Source of the DNA: Amorphochlora amoebiformis
Taxonomy: Eukaryota; Cercozoa; Chlorarachniophyceae
DNA: 64,000 bases
Direction of reading: 5' to 3'
NCBI GenBank assembly: GCA_054601695.1
Contig: BAAHQB010000113.1
Span: forward strand, 556,175-620,174
The notes below the pieces were generated by a model. The model saw only the letters and a list, made by a program, of their open reading frames with translations, ran no database searches and was not told the origin of the DNA. How positions within the stretch are numbered: the stretch's first letter is position 1; each line of letters begins with the position of its first letter. Both the position numbers and the translations under genes were made by a program. Below, piece after piece: positions 1-63,753 of the stretch.

Positions 1-120
1 GCCCTGGTGTCAGAAAATGCTAATTAAAATATTCGTTTCTGTCTGTATAAATTGTACACAAACATACATATGTGGACATATCTATTTGTACAGATGCAAA
101 TAATATTATATAGGGTCTAG

Positions 121-11891
<11,771 letters not shown>

Positions 11892-12258
11892 TGCTTCATT
11901 CACATCATGATTCTGTTAACGCTAAGCTACCAAAAAGGCAGCTGCGTCAACCAACACTTTACACTTTTAGTGCGAAACCATGCACACACTTGAAACTGTA
12001 TTCATAATTACAGAGTGAAACTTCTAAATCCATGGCTATAGTATTTCTTCGTGTATGTTATTTACGATTATTATCACGTATTAATCTAGTTAATACTTGC
12101 ACGATACTGGATATATTATTGATGTTTACCAAGCACATACGTGTCACGGCATGCACTAGATAGAATACTTAAATCTGAAATAGGTAGAGTTTATGCTGCT
12201 ACTAGTCTAGAACTACTATCGGACTCACAGGGTTCAAGCACATGTACCATTACGTACG

Positions 12259-12325
12259 CATGTTAGTAGGCTAGGTACGTACTACATGTTAGTAGGCTAC
12301 GTAGATACGTACCACATGTAGGCTA
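12259..12325 (+). repeat. short degenerate tandem repeat CATGTTAGTAGGCTA
   Basis: The word CATGTTAGTAGGCTA followed by a GTACGTA-type palindrome occurs twice, near 12259 and 12286. A shortened form, CATGTAGGCTA, follows near 12314. Confidence 0.7.
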
Positions 12326-12404
12326 TCATATCAGACTCATACGTACGCTAAATCGTATATACATATATATATATATACATACATATATACATACATACAT
12401 ATAC

Positions 12405-12513
<109 letters not shown>

Positions 12514-12518
12514 CGCAT

Positions 12519-12594
12519 AGACGTTTGAGTGCGTACGTACGAAGTGCGTATATACGCACAGACGTTTGAGTGCGTACGTACGAAGTGCGTATGA
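12519..12594 (+). repeat. tandem duplication, unit about 40 bases
   Basis: Two adjacent units share AGACGTTTGAGTGCGTACGT and the following CGAAGTGCGTAT with almost no difference. They lie directly after a (GT)n tract and contain the palindrome GTACGTAC. Confidence 0.85.
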
Positions 12595-12845
12595 ATACAT
12601 ATATCTAGTATATGTGTGTGTATATAAAAATATATACTAGTGTTAATAAGAATAGTTACGTATACGTACGTGAGTATTTATACGTACGCGAAATTACATC
12701 ATGATCCCAGTGCGTACACGTGTCTACTTCTTATGTAGTACACGTAGAGAGGTCATACTGTGCGCACATACGCCAGTGCGCACGCTCGAATCTGCGTAGG
12801 TACACATACCGAGCTCATACTATCGTGGCTGATATTTATGATATA

Positions 12846-12899
<54 letters not shown>

Positions 12900-13217
12900 T
12901 ATCAACATACATACTAGTTATATATTTACATACATGTACGATGGGCCGTACGGAATTAGATTGTGGTACAATTGTATCATAATTCAATAATTGATTAAAA
13001 CTTTGAACTGACATTTAGAACCTGCTTGCAATTAAATTGCAAATCTTTGCTGCAAGCTTCGACTAAATTTTATATAAGCGACTCTAGACTAGAAGAAGGC
13101 GCCAAAAAATCATACTCTTGAGGATGACTTTACTGGACTAAATAGTACACATACAGCACATCATATATACATGTACATACATGTAGATGTATTTTCAATT
13201 CATATATACATATTTAT

Positions 13218-13275
<58 letters not shown>

Positions 13276-13588
13276 ATGTTCTTAGCTACAAATTTGACGT
13301 TACATTATGTCTATTATATTCCGTTATAGTATTGACATTGCCAAAAAAAAAGGTTTGAAAATTCGAATGCCACTCCTGCTGACCCTTTCCTTTCGCAAAA
13401 AAACCGCCAAATAAAAAAAGAAAAATTACTCCAACCGAAACAGATAAGCTGCTCCCTCTTTGCAGGGCTTGTAGAGTTATGACCACACAGAAATAAGTAA
13501 GCCCGCACGCCCTCTGAGAAAACTTATTAAACACAACCGAGATAAAACTTTTAATTGGCTAGTATGACAGGGTGTAAGTAACTCAATC

Positions 13589-13900
13589 TCACTCCTTCAC
13601 TGCTATTATTCTCTTCTTGTACAAGTACATCATCTTTCTGATGCGGGTGCGAGCATTCCGGCGTGGGCTGAGGTGAACAGGTGCCCGCTTGGGTCTCTTA
13701 ATAGGCTCCTCAGGCGTCGCGTGTAGGACGTTAATAAAGTACGACTCCAGGTCCGAATAGAAGTCACCTAGCCGTGAAACACTTCTCCGCTTGGCGTCGC
13801 CGGACAGACCATACGGATCCAAATTAGAGCTAGCGAGAATGTGTCTTTTTGGTCGGCCACCTTTGAGATCTAACGAACTGGCGGCTTGTCTTTTAGGCAT
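13589..13900 (-). CDS. hypothetical basic protein, intronless, 103 aa
   Basis: An uninterrupted ATG-to-TGA frame on the minus strand lies in a part of the window almost free of (TA)n. The protein is strongly basic. It starts MPKRQAASSLDLKGGRPKRH, has a central stretch FYSDLESYFINVLHATPEE and ends in a Lys/Arg-rich segment (RRNARTRIRKMMYLYKKR). The two basic clusters could be nuclear localisation signals. I recognise no family. Against it: all other genes here are intron-rich, and a 103-codon frame in mixed-composition DNA can occur by chance. Its composition and methionine start next to a clear upstream intergenic stretch make it more likely than not to be real. Confidence 0.45.
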   Translation of the reverse strand: MPKRQAASSLDLKGGRPKRHILASSNLDPYGLSGDAKRRSVSRLGDFYSDLESYFINVLHATPEEPIKRPKRAPVHLSPRRNARTRIRKMMYLYKKRIIAVKE

Positions 13901-14507
13901 TAATTGCTACACAACTCGAAGTTTGCACAAAGGGTTGTTTCCAGATGCCTAGCAGCGACCAGATTTAACTCTTTACCTCTATAAAGCTGGAGAAAAGCAA
14001 TATTGACGCGAACAGACGTGAAGAGAAGACTGTGACGATGGATATTAGCGGATGAATGTAGGCGAAATCATCTTAATCTTCAAGTTGGAGCAAAGCTCTC
14101 CTGGAAAAAGAGTCACACCAGGTGTAAAGGAAAATGGAGTCTGAGAAAGGTTTTCGATCGGCTGCTGAACAACAACAACGGCTAGAACTTAGATGGAAAA
14201 GTTGAACCCTCCTGCGTTGCCTTTTTTTAGTAGTCAATCTTGATACTGTATCCGAATGTATCTTCTCTCATGTCTACTCTCTCAGCTCAGTTTGTATACC
14301 GACACGTTCAAAAGAGTGCATATCCCATTAGCCAATGTATCCATTTATCTGTGCCGGCGATGAGCATTGTTGTCTACTTTTTTCCTGTCTTCTCTTTCCT
14401 CTCTGTATTGTTTCGCTCAATGTCTCGTGCTCTCTCCAATAGGTTGTGTTCTCTGCGAATCGAAAGGCTAGTAGATTCAAGCTGGTGTGGTATTACAGTC
14501 GCCTGCA

Positions 14508-14551
<44 letters not shown>

Positions 14552-14561
14552 CACACACGCA

Positions 14562-14594
<33 letters not shown>

Positions 14595-14985
14595 TATGTC
14601 TGAATGTGTTCGTTGTTCACTGCTGTAGTTGCTTTTCACGCTGGCCACAATTAAATATTGAGCTGTCACAATACGTACATTTATTATAAGTAAGATATAT
14701 GTACAGGTTCGAATTTTAATTATGTTAATCTGAGCCACTAAAATAAATGTTCGTACAATTTTCTAAGAGTTCCACCGGATGATATATGGCTGACGTACGG
14801 CTGAGAAGCATTATCGATCTGACTACATATTCAACACAGGATGATTAAATATATCATTATCTAGATTATAACGGATTTTATTTATTCACACGGGGCTTCG
14901 ACTGTACATGTACATGTATACATGTACTTCAATTGTACTTGTATATCTTAGCCTAGGATACTACAAAGTTTGTTGTCAACGTGGG
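13901..14985. other. intergenic region
   Basis: Single-copy sequence of mixed composition with a (TA)n tract at 14510-14596. Weak frames on both strands around 14374-14740 have no good splice sites or recognisable protein, so I leave them uncalled. Confidence 0.5.
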
Positions 14986-15564
14986 CATGATCGTGCGCTG
15001 CTTTCCAGGAAGTTTGAGTCCTCTTGAGATACTCCATGGTTTAAAAAGGATTTTAATGCATTCGATAATGGGGGAATGTATATCGTTGCTCAGAATTGTA
15101 TGTACCCCTCCGGCCGACTCAATTCCGTTATGTTGATCGAGATTGACACTCCCTCCTTCTCCCCCTGAGATATTCCTCTTTCAATACCACACACATCCTA
15201 CTGTGACTCGATTTATGGCCCCCAAATCTTCTCCGTGAAGCTTAAACAAGTGCTAGGCGCGATGCTTGATGCTTGCAAATACATGGGCGCCACCATCGGC
15301 AAGATATCGACAGACCGGATATCCAGATAAGGACGTTTGATATCTTTGTTAAAACCCCGGCGAATGCCGATAGTAACGATGAATATCGGGGATTCTCAGA
15401 TACTGTTGCCCAATTTTACCAAAATCAATCCAAGCTTGATGGGTTTGATGGGCAAATCGTGGACGCCTCTCGGTGTGTGCATCATAGCCGCGTTTCAACG
15501 GGTGAACAAGAAGCAAACTCGATATTACAACACCGTGCATCGGATTGCGGGTATTTATTCATGA
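14986..15564 (+). pseudogene. decayed reading frame, unknown family
   Basis: One frame reads as plausible protein for about 190 codons but is broken by three stops: TGA at 15025, TGA at 15166 and TAA at 15328. It ends at TGA 15564. Segments between stops include DTPWFKKDFNAFDNGGMYIV, the stretch around YGPQIFSVKLKQVLGAML, and RMPIVTMNIGDSQILLPNF. The composition is amino-acid-like throughout and the three stops share one frame, which suggests a gene that lost function by point mutation. I do not recognise the family. A chance open frame, or a gene whose small introns remove the stops, cannot be excluded. Confidence 0.35.
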
Positions 15565-16256
15565 TAGTTGTGGGATCACTTAGCTTTTTGAACGATGCAT
15601 TTACTCAGGGCGGGAAGATATGTCAGGTCAATATCTTGTCGGCCTCGAGCGGTGCTCGTTGCAGGCGGCCGCGGTCTTGAACTGCGAGGTCGGGTTTTAA
15701 GCTTGAGCACTAGAACATACGGTTGTTGTATCATTCTGAGTGACAGCGTTGAGAGAATAGTAGGTTTGTGTTCTAGGAGGGCTTCGCGAGGTACAATGTA
15801 TACACTTTTACACCTTCACATACATTGCTACTTAGAAAGTTTACTAACGGTACCCAGCTAGTAACAAGCTCGATGTTTACATGTAGGTACGCAATGTTAT
15901 AGTTGGAGATCATGATACAAAGCTGTACGTATACGTAATGTTGTCTCGACTTCAATGTACGGTGTACAAGCGGTGTATCTATTACAATGATTTTAGACAG
16001 CACTAGTGTACACAATGTCGTACATGTAAATACATGTACATGTACATGTACAGGTATACATTGTACGTCATGCAGTCAATGATATCTGGGATATAGATGG
16101 ACAATTATAGCTATACTCCTATCTAGATTATAGCTTGCCTGATGGTCGTTACTAACTAACTAGAAACTGTATCTAGCCTATGGTATTACATTGTGCAAGT
16201 CAATGATTGTTAGCGGTCGCTCAGCGTACTACGCCACGCGCGTATTATGCATAGTG

Positions 16257-16271
16257 TAGCGTAGTACGCTA
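16257..16271. repeat. palindrome TAGCGTA-G-TACGCTA
   Basis: A perfect 7-base inverted repeat around a single G, inside a cluster of GTAGCGTA/TACGCTAC words. Role unknown. Confidence 0.8.
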
Positions 16272-16341
16272 CGCTGCGTAGCGTACTCTAATTTTCAAAA
16301 TTGCAGTAATAATGTTGCGTACTAAGCGCTAATTATAATAG

Positions 16342-16366
16342 CGATACGTTACAGTGTAACGTATCG
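16342..16366. repeat. perfect 12-base inverted repeat with 1-base centre
   Basis: CGATACGTTACA at 16342-16353 is mirrored by its reverse complement at 16355-16366 around a single G. It is in an intergenic region and could be a protein-binding palindrome or a small foldback. Confidence 0.85.
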
Positions 16367-16608
16367 TAGCAAGCTCTACGCTAATATCGTTGTGCTGCAG
16401 CATAGCGTAGTCCATAACTCAAAGTAAATGTAATCTACGCTAATAATGTTACGATGTAAAGTAGCGTAGCGCAGCCCATCCTCCTGCATGTATATACACA
16501 GTATTAAATATAGAAATAATAAAATGTGGAAGTATATACCTAATATTTTATATTATTATAAGCATAAATTTGTGTATGTATAATATTAATGCTGTGAACG
16601 TATATATA

Positions 16609-16646
<38 letters not shown>

Positions 16647-16731
16647 ATATATATAATATATAATATATATATGTATATATATATATAAAAAAAATATGTA
16701 TATATAGTGTATATATTTACACATATTTAAT

Positions 16732-16765
<34 letters not shown>

Positions 16766-16946
16766 TAGATTATATAATTATATACATGTATCATATGATC
16801 ATAATACACATGTATATCTAGTATACTGATGATGTATCATGATGTACTAGTAGACTAGTACTAGATACATTTACTTATGATACGATATGTGTATCATCGT
16901 ATGTAATATTGTATGAATATTAATAATTTAATTTATCTTACATATA

Positions 16947-16981
<35 letters not shown>

Positions 16982-17110
16982 AACATATTATATATATACA
17001 TATATATACTATCTAGACTATGGTATATATACTATATGTGTGTATTATATATATACATATATATATATATATATAATATATATATATTTATATACCTTTA
17101 AACATATTTG

Positions 17111-17152
<42 letters not shown>

Positions 17153-17591
17153 ACTATCTTAATATTATATAACCGTTGAAGTTGACACTAAAATTATATA
17201 TGTAATTATACATCTAGATAATAATACATATTTTGTATTCGTATATAGAGTTAATCTACTATTATATCATATTGCATTCATATCCGTCGATCATGAATCG
17301 AATTCTCCGTAGCTTGAACTAGAACTAAAAAGGCGTTTTTCGGTAATTTCACCTAATTAATAATTCGCTTGTGTACATCATATTATAATTCACGAAGAAC
17401 TAGAAGAAAACACACACCAACCAACCAACATTATGAGTCGGATCCGAAACTTCTAGAACTTGTATTATTATTAATTCATAAAACTTTCGAATTCACTGCA
17501 GTTCACATGCTCCGCAGTTAGGTACTAGAGGTATCGTGCACTTGCAATTAATTGGCCCGTAATTGCAGTCCAGACACGTGTACTCGAACGA

Positions 17592-25428
<7,837 letters not shown>

Positions 25429-25739
25429 TGGGTAGAGTCGAATTTGGCGCGCGTTTTAATTTGGATTTGTTCGGGCTGAAAGGCATATTTGGAAAGGATA
25501 TACTGATATCATTTAAAGTATTATCATAGATATCTTTATATCGCCATAGGCACTTTCCATATTATAAGATATCCAATATAATTAGAACTAATATATTCAT
25601 ATAACATATATAAGATATATCATTATCCTTTTTTAGAGGTTTCAGATATATGTGATACTTTCAGCAAAATTACAACAAGGGCCTATCTTGACACGTGCTC
25701 TCGTGCCAAAGTGACACGTGGCCTTCTACCAGTGAAGGC
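25429..25739. promoter_or_regulatory. divergent promoter region between Cpn20 and a plastid-type gene
   Basis: 311 bases separate the start codons of the divergently transcribed genes at 25428 (-) and 25740 (+). (TA)n is absent, unlike almost all other non-coding DNA here. Two CACGTG boxes lie at 25692-25697 and 25715-25720, each preceded by TGA (TGACACGTG), 20-48 bases before the plus-strand ATG. CACGTG is the G-box bound by bZIP and bHLH factors in plants; its role here is inference. GGCGCGCG lies near 25447. Confidence 0.6.
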
Positions 25740-35906
<10,167 letters not shown>

Positions 35907-35943
35907 TTATGTGCTATGGAGAAGAATTTGTTCCCCTACACAT

Positions 35944-35993
<50 letters not shown>

Positions 35994-35995
35994 AC

Positions 35996-36026
<31 letters not shown>

Positions 36027-36070
36027 CATATAGATAAAAAATATATATATATATATATAATATATATATA

Positions 36071-36138
<68 letters not shown>

Positions 36139-36215
36139 CCTGCGGTCTGCCGCAAGCCTCTTTCGGTAAGATCCACGGATATGGGCCAGGAGTGAGTATC
36201 CGCCAATTCCCTCAT
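35907..36215 (-). CDS. possible two-exon micro-gene, 34 aa
   Basis: An ATG at 36215 ([20 protein letters not shown]) leads to a donor at 36141 (CAG then GTATAT). An acceptor TAG before 35935 continues in phase (EQILLHST) to TAA. The protein is short with no known motif, so this could be chance. The exon may instead belong to a gene I did not resolve. Confidence 0.2.
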
Positions 36216-36332
36216 TTCTGCTCAGAGGCATGCGAGAGCCGACCGTCGTCACTCGTCAGCTGAACGGACACCCGAACATGGCCAAGAGAGGAGATGGAAG
36301 GAGATAGCCAGAATTTTCAGTGACTATAGCGA

Positions 36333-36782
36333 ATGCCGACCGGAGGCAAATTGGGAGATGTCCTCGATGTCTGCGGAGTGATAGCCTTCGCGTTTCGACT
36401 TGTCGCTTGGCTCCCAACGTTAGACCAGCTGGGAGGTGTCTGGAATCGTCCAGAAGCCCAGCGATCTCGGCCGAGCCTGGAAATCCAGACCTCATATCAG
36501 GAGATGAAGTGGGGCCATCAGACCCAGCTTTCTAGCCTGTCTTGGCTGGACCAGGATTTATCCGGAGTATTCCCGTGCCAGCCGGGTGATCTCCAGGCCC
36601 GGAGCAGCGGTAGTCAGGGCAGGCCAGGGAAGGCAATAGGGAAGGTAATAGCCGAAGCTTCCAAAAAACCCTTTCGCTTATCCATCGATTTGACGGGATA
36701 CTTCGAGCGTGGGGTAGGAAGCTTTCGGGATATTCGAAGTAGGCTACCATTGTCGACGAGACCCCCACCACGTGGACGGTAG
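36333..36782 (+). CDS. hypothetical ORF, 149 aa, doubtful
   Basis: ATG-to-stop frame starting MPTGGKLGDVLDVCGVIAFA in an unusually GC-rich block (36140-37260). Overlapping frames on both strands are also open (for example 36495-36256 on the minus strand), as expected by chance in GC-rich DNA. No motif is recognised. It precedes the better ORF at 36986 by 200 bases on the same strand. Confidence 0.22.
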   Translation: MPTGGKLGDVLDVCGVIAFAFRLVAWLPTLDQLGGVWNRPEAQRSRPSLEIQTSYQEMKWGHQTQLSSLSWLDQDLSGVFPCQPGDLQARSSGSQGRPGKAIGKVIAEASKKPFRLSIDLTGYFERGVGSFRDIRSRLPLSTRPPPRGR

Positions 36783-36985
36783 TGGGTACCGGAGGGTTAC
36801 AAAGCCGAAGAATTGTATGTTTTAATTCCGGGTATTTCACCTAAAGATAAGCTCATCGGAATCCAATTTGTGACAAGGTATGCTTGTCGCGTGTGGTGCA
36901 TCATCAGGTCGTCGGCGGTTAGGATCATCACACAAAACTCATCCGATCTCTGGCATCCCCAGCTTTCGCTACCACGCCTATCTCA

Positions 36986-37237
36986 ATGCTCTCTGCTCTT
37001 CGTTCCCGTATTGCCAGTCATCGCGTCGTATCCAGAGCCGCCCAGCTCCACACGAAAGCTGATGCCAAGACTATTAAGTCGGCAAGCGCTTCTCGCCCGT
37101 CGACGACTTGCACTGATTCCGGTGACGAGTACAAGGCTTTTCTCACCAAGTCTAATGCCGCCATGAGGAACCAGAAGCAAATGCCCAAGAAGACTGACCA
37201 TTTCAAAAAGTTTCTCAACCTGAAGGGGGGGAACTAG
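36986..37237 (+). CDS. small protein with mitochondrial-type presequence, 83 aa
   Basis: Intronless ATG-to-TAG frame. The N-terminus MLSALRSRIASHRVVSRAAQ is rich in Arg, Ser, Ala and Leu with no acidic residue, a typical amphipathic mitochondrial presequence. The mature part is hydrophilic and basic (DEYKAFLTKSNAAMRNQKQM, then KKTDHFKKFLNLKGGN). The length suits a small subunit of a respiratory complex or ribosome, but I cannot assign one. Free of (TA)n, with TA-poor sequence on both sides. Confidence 0.5.
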   Translation: MLSALRSRIASHRVVSRAAQLHTKADAKTIKSASASRPSTTCTDSGDEYKAFLTKSNAAMRNQKQMPKKTDHFKKFLNLKGGN

Positions 37238-38228
37238 GCGGGCAGCGACTTCGTCACCCTCGGATGATCCGAAACCACCTCAGTTCTCTTCACATCAACC
37301 GCAACTTTCGTATACCTCTCCACCAACCTCTTCTTCCATTATTACCATTGTAGCTATAATCTCCAATTATCGGGACCGATTGTTGACGTTCGCGTCGACA
37401 TCGCTGGTTCAGTAGAAATACCGAAATTCCCTGGAAGCGCGGGGACTGCCAAGGGAGGGAGAGGGTTCCTCTTCTCTCTTGGCTTAGTACAATTCATGTA
37501 GCGTTCGGTCATGTCTGGAAAGCACATAGCGAGTATCGAGGCGATTCTTGCTTTTATTCTTTTCCCTTAGTTTCCTTTGTGCAGGCCAGCAAGCAACCAA
37601 ATTTTATCCTCCCCCGCTCTTTTCTGTTTTCTTTTTTTCGACAGCGGCTTTCGAATCGCTGGCGAAACTTTATAATATCGAAGAAATTGCAGATAACATT
37701 AGAAATTAGATCTCGTGATTTCACTCAAATTGTAATTTGCTCAAGTCGGCCGCAGTTCTAGAGTTATTGAACTGAATCTTAAGCGCGCAATTCATATGCG
37801 GGTACCAAGTTCAGATACATTATAAAGTAATATCAATTATCTTGATTAAGTAGGCAATATCTAGGTAATATCCAGAATCTAGAGAATGTAAATGGCGATG
37901 CAACCTGAGGCAACATATGCGCGCACTAGAATTAGTTTCGCTCATGTGTATGTGTAATTTAAAATTAGACAATTGTGCATAATCATTAACTAGACTTACG
38001 GTCGATATCCCAGATACTAGAGATAGTATAATCTAGATAATCTAGATCTGTAGATGGATAGTGTGCATGAGTATATCATATAATATATACGCATATAATC
38101 ATACTATATATATTATAAATTTATAATATATCTAGCTAGATATATATTTACATATATATATATGTGTATAAATAATATATTATACACATAATTTACAATA
38201 TGTGTATATATTTTAAATATATATATAA

Positions 38229-38278
<50 letters not shown>

Positions 38279-38298
38279 AATATATAATATACGTATAA

Positions 38299-38329
<31 letters not shown>

Positions 38330-38331
38330 TA

Positions 38332-38388
<57 letters not shown>

Positions 38389-39663
38389 CATGTGTGTGTA
38401 TTGGAAAAATTGAGTTAATTATAGTTTATCCAAATTTGTATTCACGGGAATCACGGCAGCATGGCAGATCTTCCCATGTAATTAGGAATGTTCTGCTAAG
38501 AATTTACCAATTATCATTGACACAATTCAACTTTTCATAAGGACATTGTAACTGCATACTGCATCAATTTCTAGGCGTACGCTACGACTGGTATAGTGGT
38601 ATTACGGATACTCCGAGTCTCCGACCGTAAGGCTTCCCGCATTACAGGTATGCGTACACGTACGTACACTAGATACAGTTGTATGCTAGATATATACAAG
38701 GCCGCAGTACGTCCAGGCTTCCCCAGATGAAATCAAAACGCAATTCAATCGAAATTTCACGTTTAGCCATTTTACAACCTTTCAAGTTTCAATGTCGTTG
38801 CACACATGTTTATCCCCTAAAATGTCCTCCATACTGTTTTGTCGTCAGTGCGTGTGTGACTTGATACGGATGATGAGGTTCCAAGGAAGCAAAGAAGGAT
38901 GCATCTGGTTGCAGAGGACCAAATATTGGGTTCTTCGTGACTACCTGAACTTGGTTTTTTTTGTTCTACGAAATCTTGAATTTGCTGATTTTGGATTCTT
39001 AACTCCCCTGCACCGATTCAGCCTGGCCAGTAGGGGCCATTTTCGAAGTAATTTTCAATTCGTGTACGTACAGGGGCTCTTATGTTGGTCCCTGAGTCTC
39101 TGATGCTTGGAGGAGATGGTCATTCCGGGGATTTGCAAGATATCTTCAAAAGATATCTCTTGATATCTCCCATTATTATTTAATGATTTCTTCGGCTTCT
39201 CATGGAGTTTGTGACCGGTGTGCCTGGTGAATGTGGCCACCGACTAGGGGCTTGATACTCGTTACTGGCGGTCCACCGTGAAATGATGCAAACAAACGAC
39301 TATACACAACATGAAATCTTGAGAAAAATTTACTGAGAAATTGCAAGAATGCGGAAATATAAACGCAGAAGATCAAGTTGCACAAATGGTGTTTGATCAT
39401 GAACCTAGCTCCTCTAGGATAGAATCCAGAAAAAAACAGAGGTAAGAGCGTCCTAACATCAATATCTATCTATTAACATACAAAACTCGAAGCCCAAACT
39501 GTGTGTGAAAATGTGCAGGCAGGGTTTGCTGACATGGCATTAGGTTCAAGGGAAGGCGCCGCACTAAGTACACAGTTGCCCATCCCATCGCCTTCGATTT
39601 GTATAGGTTCCTATGTAAAGCTTCATATGAATGCATATACCGCGTATATATATATATATGTAT

Positions 39664-39714
<51 letters not shown>

Positions 39715-40508
39715 GCATGTATAAATATTAATTATACGTGTACATGTACGTGTGTGTGTGTATCTCAGGCATGTGTGTGTGTACCTTCGGCAAATTTGGA
39801 TTTTATTTTGGTATATATTGTATACGTGTGAGTCTTCCCAGAAGCCAATTTCTTCACATGTTTGACAAGTGGACCATATAACCAGGAGACTCTCAAGGTG
39901 CATGTAGGGAGTACTAGCCAGACTAGGGACAGACTGTTGGATTAGAATCATGAGATATACAAGGTTCCTTCGTGGACCCGTTATTAATTAGCCGTCGAAC
40001 CCTGGAGTGGTTTGCCTACATGTACGATTATTTACATCACATGCACGATCTACAGACCCATAAAGCCATAAGTGCCCAGATGAGGCTCTGTGCAGTACAT
40101 TTACGAAGATCAATCAGATAAAATTAAATAATGAATATGAGTGCAACTATATACTCTCTAGACTCTACTAAAGATTATAGTAATTCTAGTAATTATTTGC
40201 CGAATTCACAACCATCAATGTGCGAGTATCAATGGCAAAAAATTTCATCGTCTGGCTCACAGTGCAACTTGAAATACGTACATTCGTATGCCGGATTTGT
40301 ATTATAAATAGGCCTAAATGTATTAAGTTTTACTCAGATCTATGATGGCACTGAATGCATGGCCACTACGATTTCTTCGTCCGCAAACGACCGAGCTAAA
40401 AGGCCATTGGATTTAACGCGTTGGAACCAGTCTGTTTGAATGCACACATGTCCATATCTAAGCAATTTATATTTATATACATATCATAGTGGACATACAT
40501 ATATCATA

Positions 40509-40545
<37 letters not shown>

Positions 40546-40555
40546 TATATTATGT

Positions 40556-40603
<48 letters not shown>

Positions 40604-40604
40604 C

Positions 40605-40636
<32 letters not shown>

Positions 40637-40747
40637 ATATATATGCATATATATGTGTGTGTGTATATATATGCATATATATGTTTATATATGTGTATAT
40701 ATGTGTATATATGTATATATATGTGTATATATATAATATATACACAC

Positions 40748-40840
<93 letters not shown>

Positions 40841-41068
40841 AGTCGTACATAAGCATACATGAATATGTGGAGTTTTCACTCTTTTTAACCTTTTCGTGCC
40901 CCTTTTTATCATCTTTAACCTCTTCCTTCCTAAGATATTTAAATCTTTATGTATTAATTTACATGTATTAAAAATATGTATAACATATACATTATAATGA
41001 TTACATATATATATATATATATATATATTGTATGTGTACATACATATTACATATATGTATATGTATGT

Positions 41069-41152
<84 letters not shown>

Positions 41153-41156
<4 letters not shown>

Positions 41157-41186
41157 TAGACGAGAATAAGATCTGGTGTGAGAGAC

Positions 41187-41226
<40 letters not shown>

Positions 41227-41262
41227 AATTAGACGAAAATAAGATCTGGCGTGAGAGATTAT
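41153..41262. repeat. tandem duplication, unit about 73 bases
   Basis: The segment starting AAATTAGACGAGAATAAGAT at 41153 recurs at 41226 with three or four substitutions. The copies are separated by (TA)n. Confidence 0.85.
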
Positions 41263-41282
41263 ATGTATATATATATACATAC

Positions 41283-41345
<63 letters not shown>

Positions 41346-41354
41346 AAGACGGCC

Positions 41355-41475
41355 CGCCTGTTCACCTGAAAGTCTGAATCACCGTTACTACCGGTAGTAT
41401 TGGATAATACCGATGAATACTGGGTAGTACCGGATGACGCACACGTAGCCAGCAATCTACAGATCCTCAGCGATC
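41355..41475 (+). repeat. dispersed ACTACCGG repeat, copy 1
   Basis: Shares with the copies near 57185 and 60515 a CCTGTTCACCTGAAAGTCT-like start, then CGTTACTACC, then AGTACCGGATG-type words, then an AGCGATC-type end. It is diverged and truncated on the left. Confidence 0.65.
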
Positions 41476-41631
41476 CCCACCATACCTATGAGTATTTTTC
41501 CATACTCTCTCGATATGTACTCATTGAGAGCCGTGTCCTCTCATACGATTTAGATAGCTGCTTTAACAATATATTAATATATGTATATATTTTAAAGTAT
41601 ATATTAATATCATAAACAGAAGGCAGAAAGC

Positions 41632-62536
<20,905 letters not shown>

Positions 62537-62587
62537 GTGATTTTATAACAGTTTTTTAGAGTATATATATATATATAGATATATATT

Positions 62588-62644
<57 letters not shown>

Positions 62645-62694
62645 ATACATGTATTATCTAAATAATGTTTACAGTGTATTATCAATATAACTAT

Positions 62695-62742
<48 letters not shown>

Positions 62743-62752
62743 GTATATACAT

Positions 62753-62791
<39 letters not shown>

Positions 62792-62830
62792 ATATATATA
62801 TTTATATATATATATATTTAATATACAGTG

Positions 62831-62913
<83 letters not shown>

Positions 62914-62924
62914 TACTTACATAT

Positions 62925-62933
62925 ATGATACAT

Positions 62934-62995
<62 letters not shown>

Positions 62996-62998
62996 GTA

Positions 62999-63030
<32 letters not shown>

Positions 63031-63036
63031 CACTTG

Positions 63037-63080
<44 letters not shown>

Positions 63081-63081
63081 C

Positions 63082-63138
<57 letters not shown>

Positions 63139-63294
63139 TATAGAAGTGTATATGTGTATATAATTTACATATATATACATACATACATGAATATATGTGT
63201 TTATATATATGTATATGTATATATGTATATGTATGTATGTGTTTATATTTATATAATATAAACAAAATATATATATATATATATATACATATAT

Positions 63295-63347
<53 letters not shown>

Positions 63348-63426
63348 ATATAAACATATATATATATATATATATGTATGTATATGTATATGTATGTATA
63401 CGTATAATACATATAAATATATATAT

Positions 63427-63475
<49 letters not shown>

Positions 63476-63621
63476 CATATACATATATATATATATATAT
63501 ATCTATATATATATATATATTCATATATATATATACATATATATAGAAGTGTATATGTGTATATAATTTACATATATATACATACATACATATATATATA
63601 TATTTATATATACATATACAT

Positions 63622-63673
<52 letters not shown>

Positions 63674-63675
63674 AA

Positions 63676-63753
<78 letters not shown>

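Larger units (their letters stand above)
15565..17591. other. intergenic region downstream of Cpn20
   Basis: Non-coding. It holds TACATGTA repeats near 16020-16065, a cluster of GCGTA/TACGC palindromes at 16210-16470 (two listed separately), and AT-rich sequence with (TA)n from 16600 to 17140. The last 300 bases before 17591 are probably Cpn20 3' UTR and downstream sequence. Confidence 0.5.
37238..41631. other. intergenic region
   Basis: Single-copy sequence without a convincing gene. Weak frames exist (38792-39103 +, 39200-39400 -, 39501-39620 on both strands) but lack splice sites or motifs. (TA)n tracts at 38225-38380, 40510-40835 and 41060-41340. A tandem duplication at 41153-41262 and a copy of the dispersed ACTACCGG repeat near 41355-41475. 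Confidence 0.5.
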
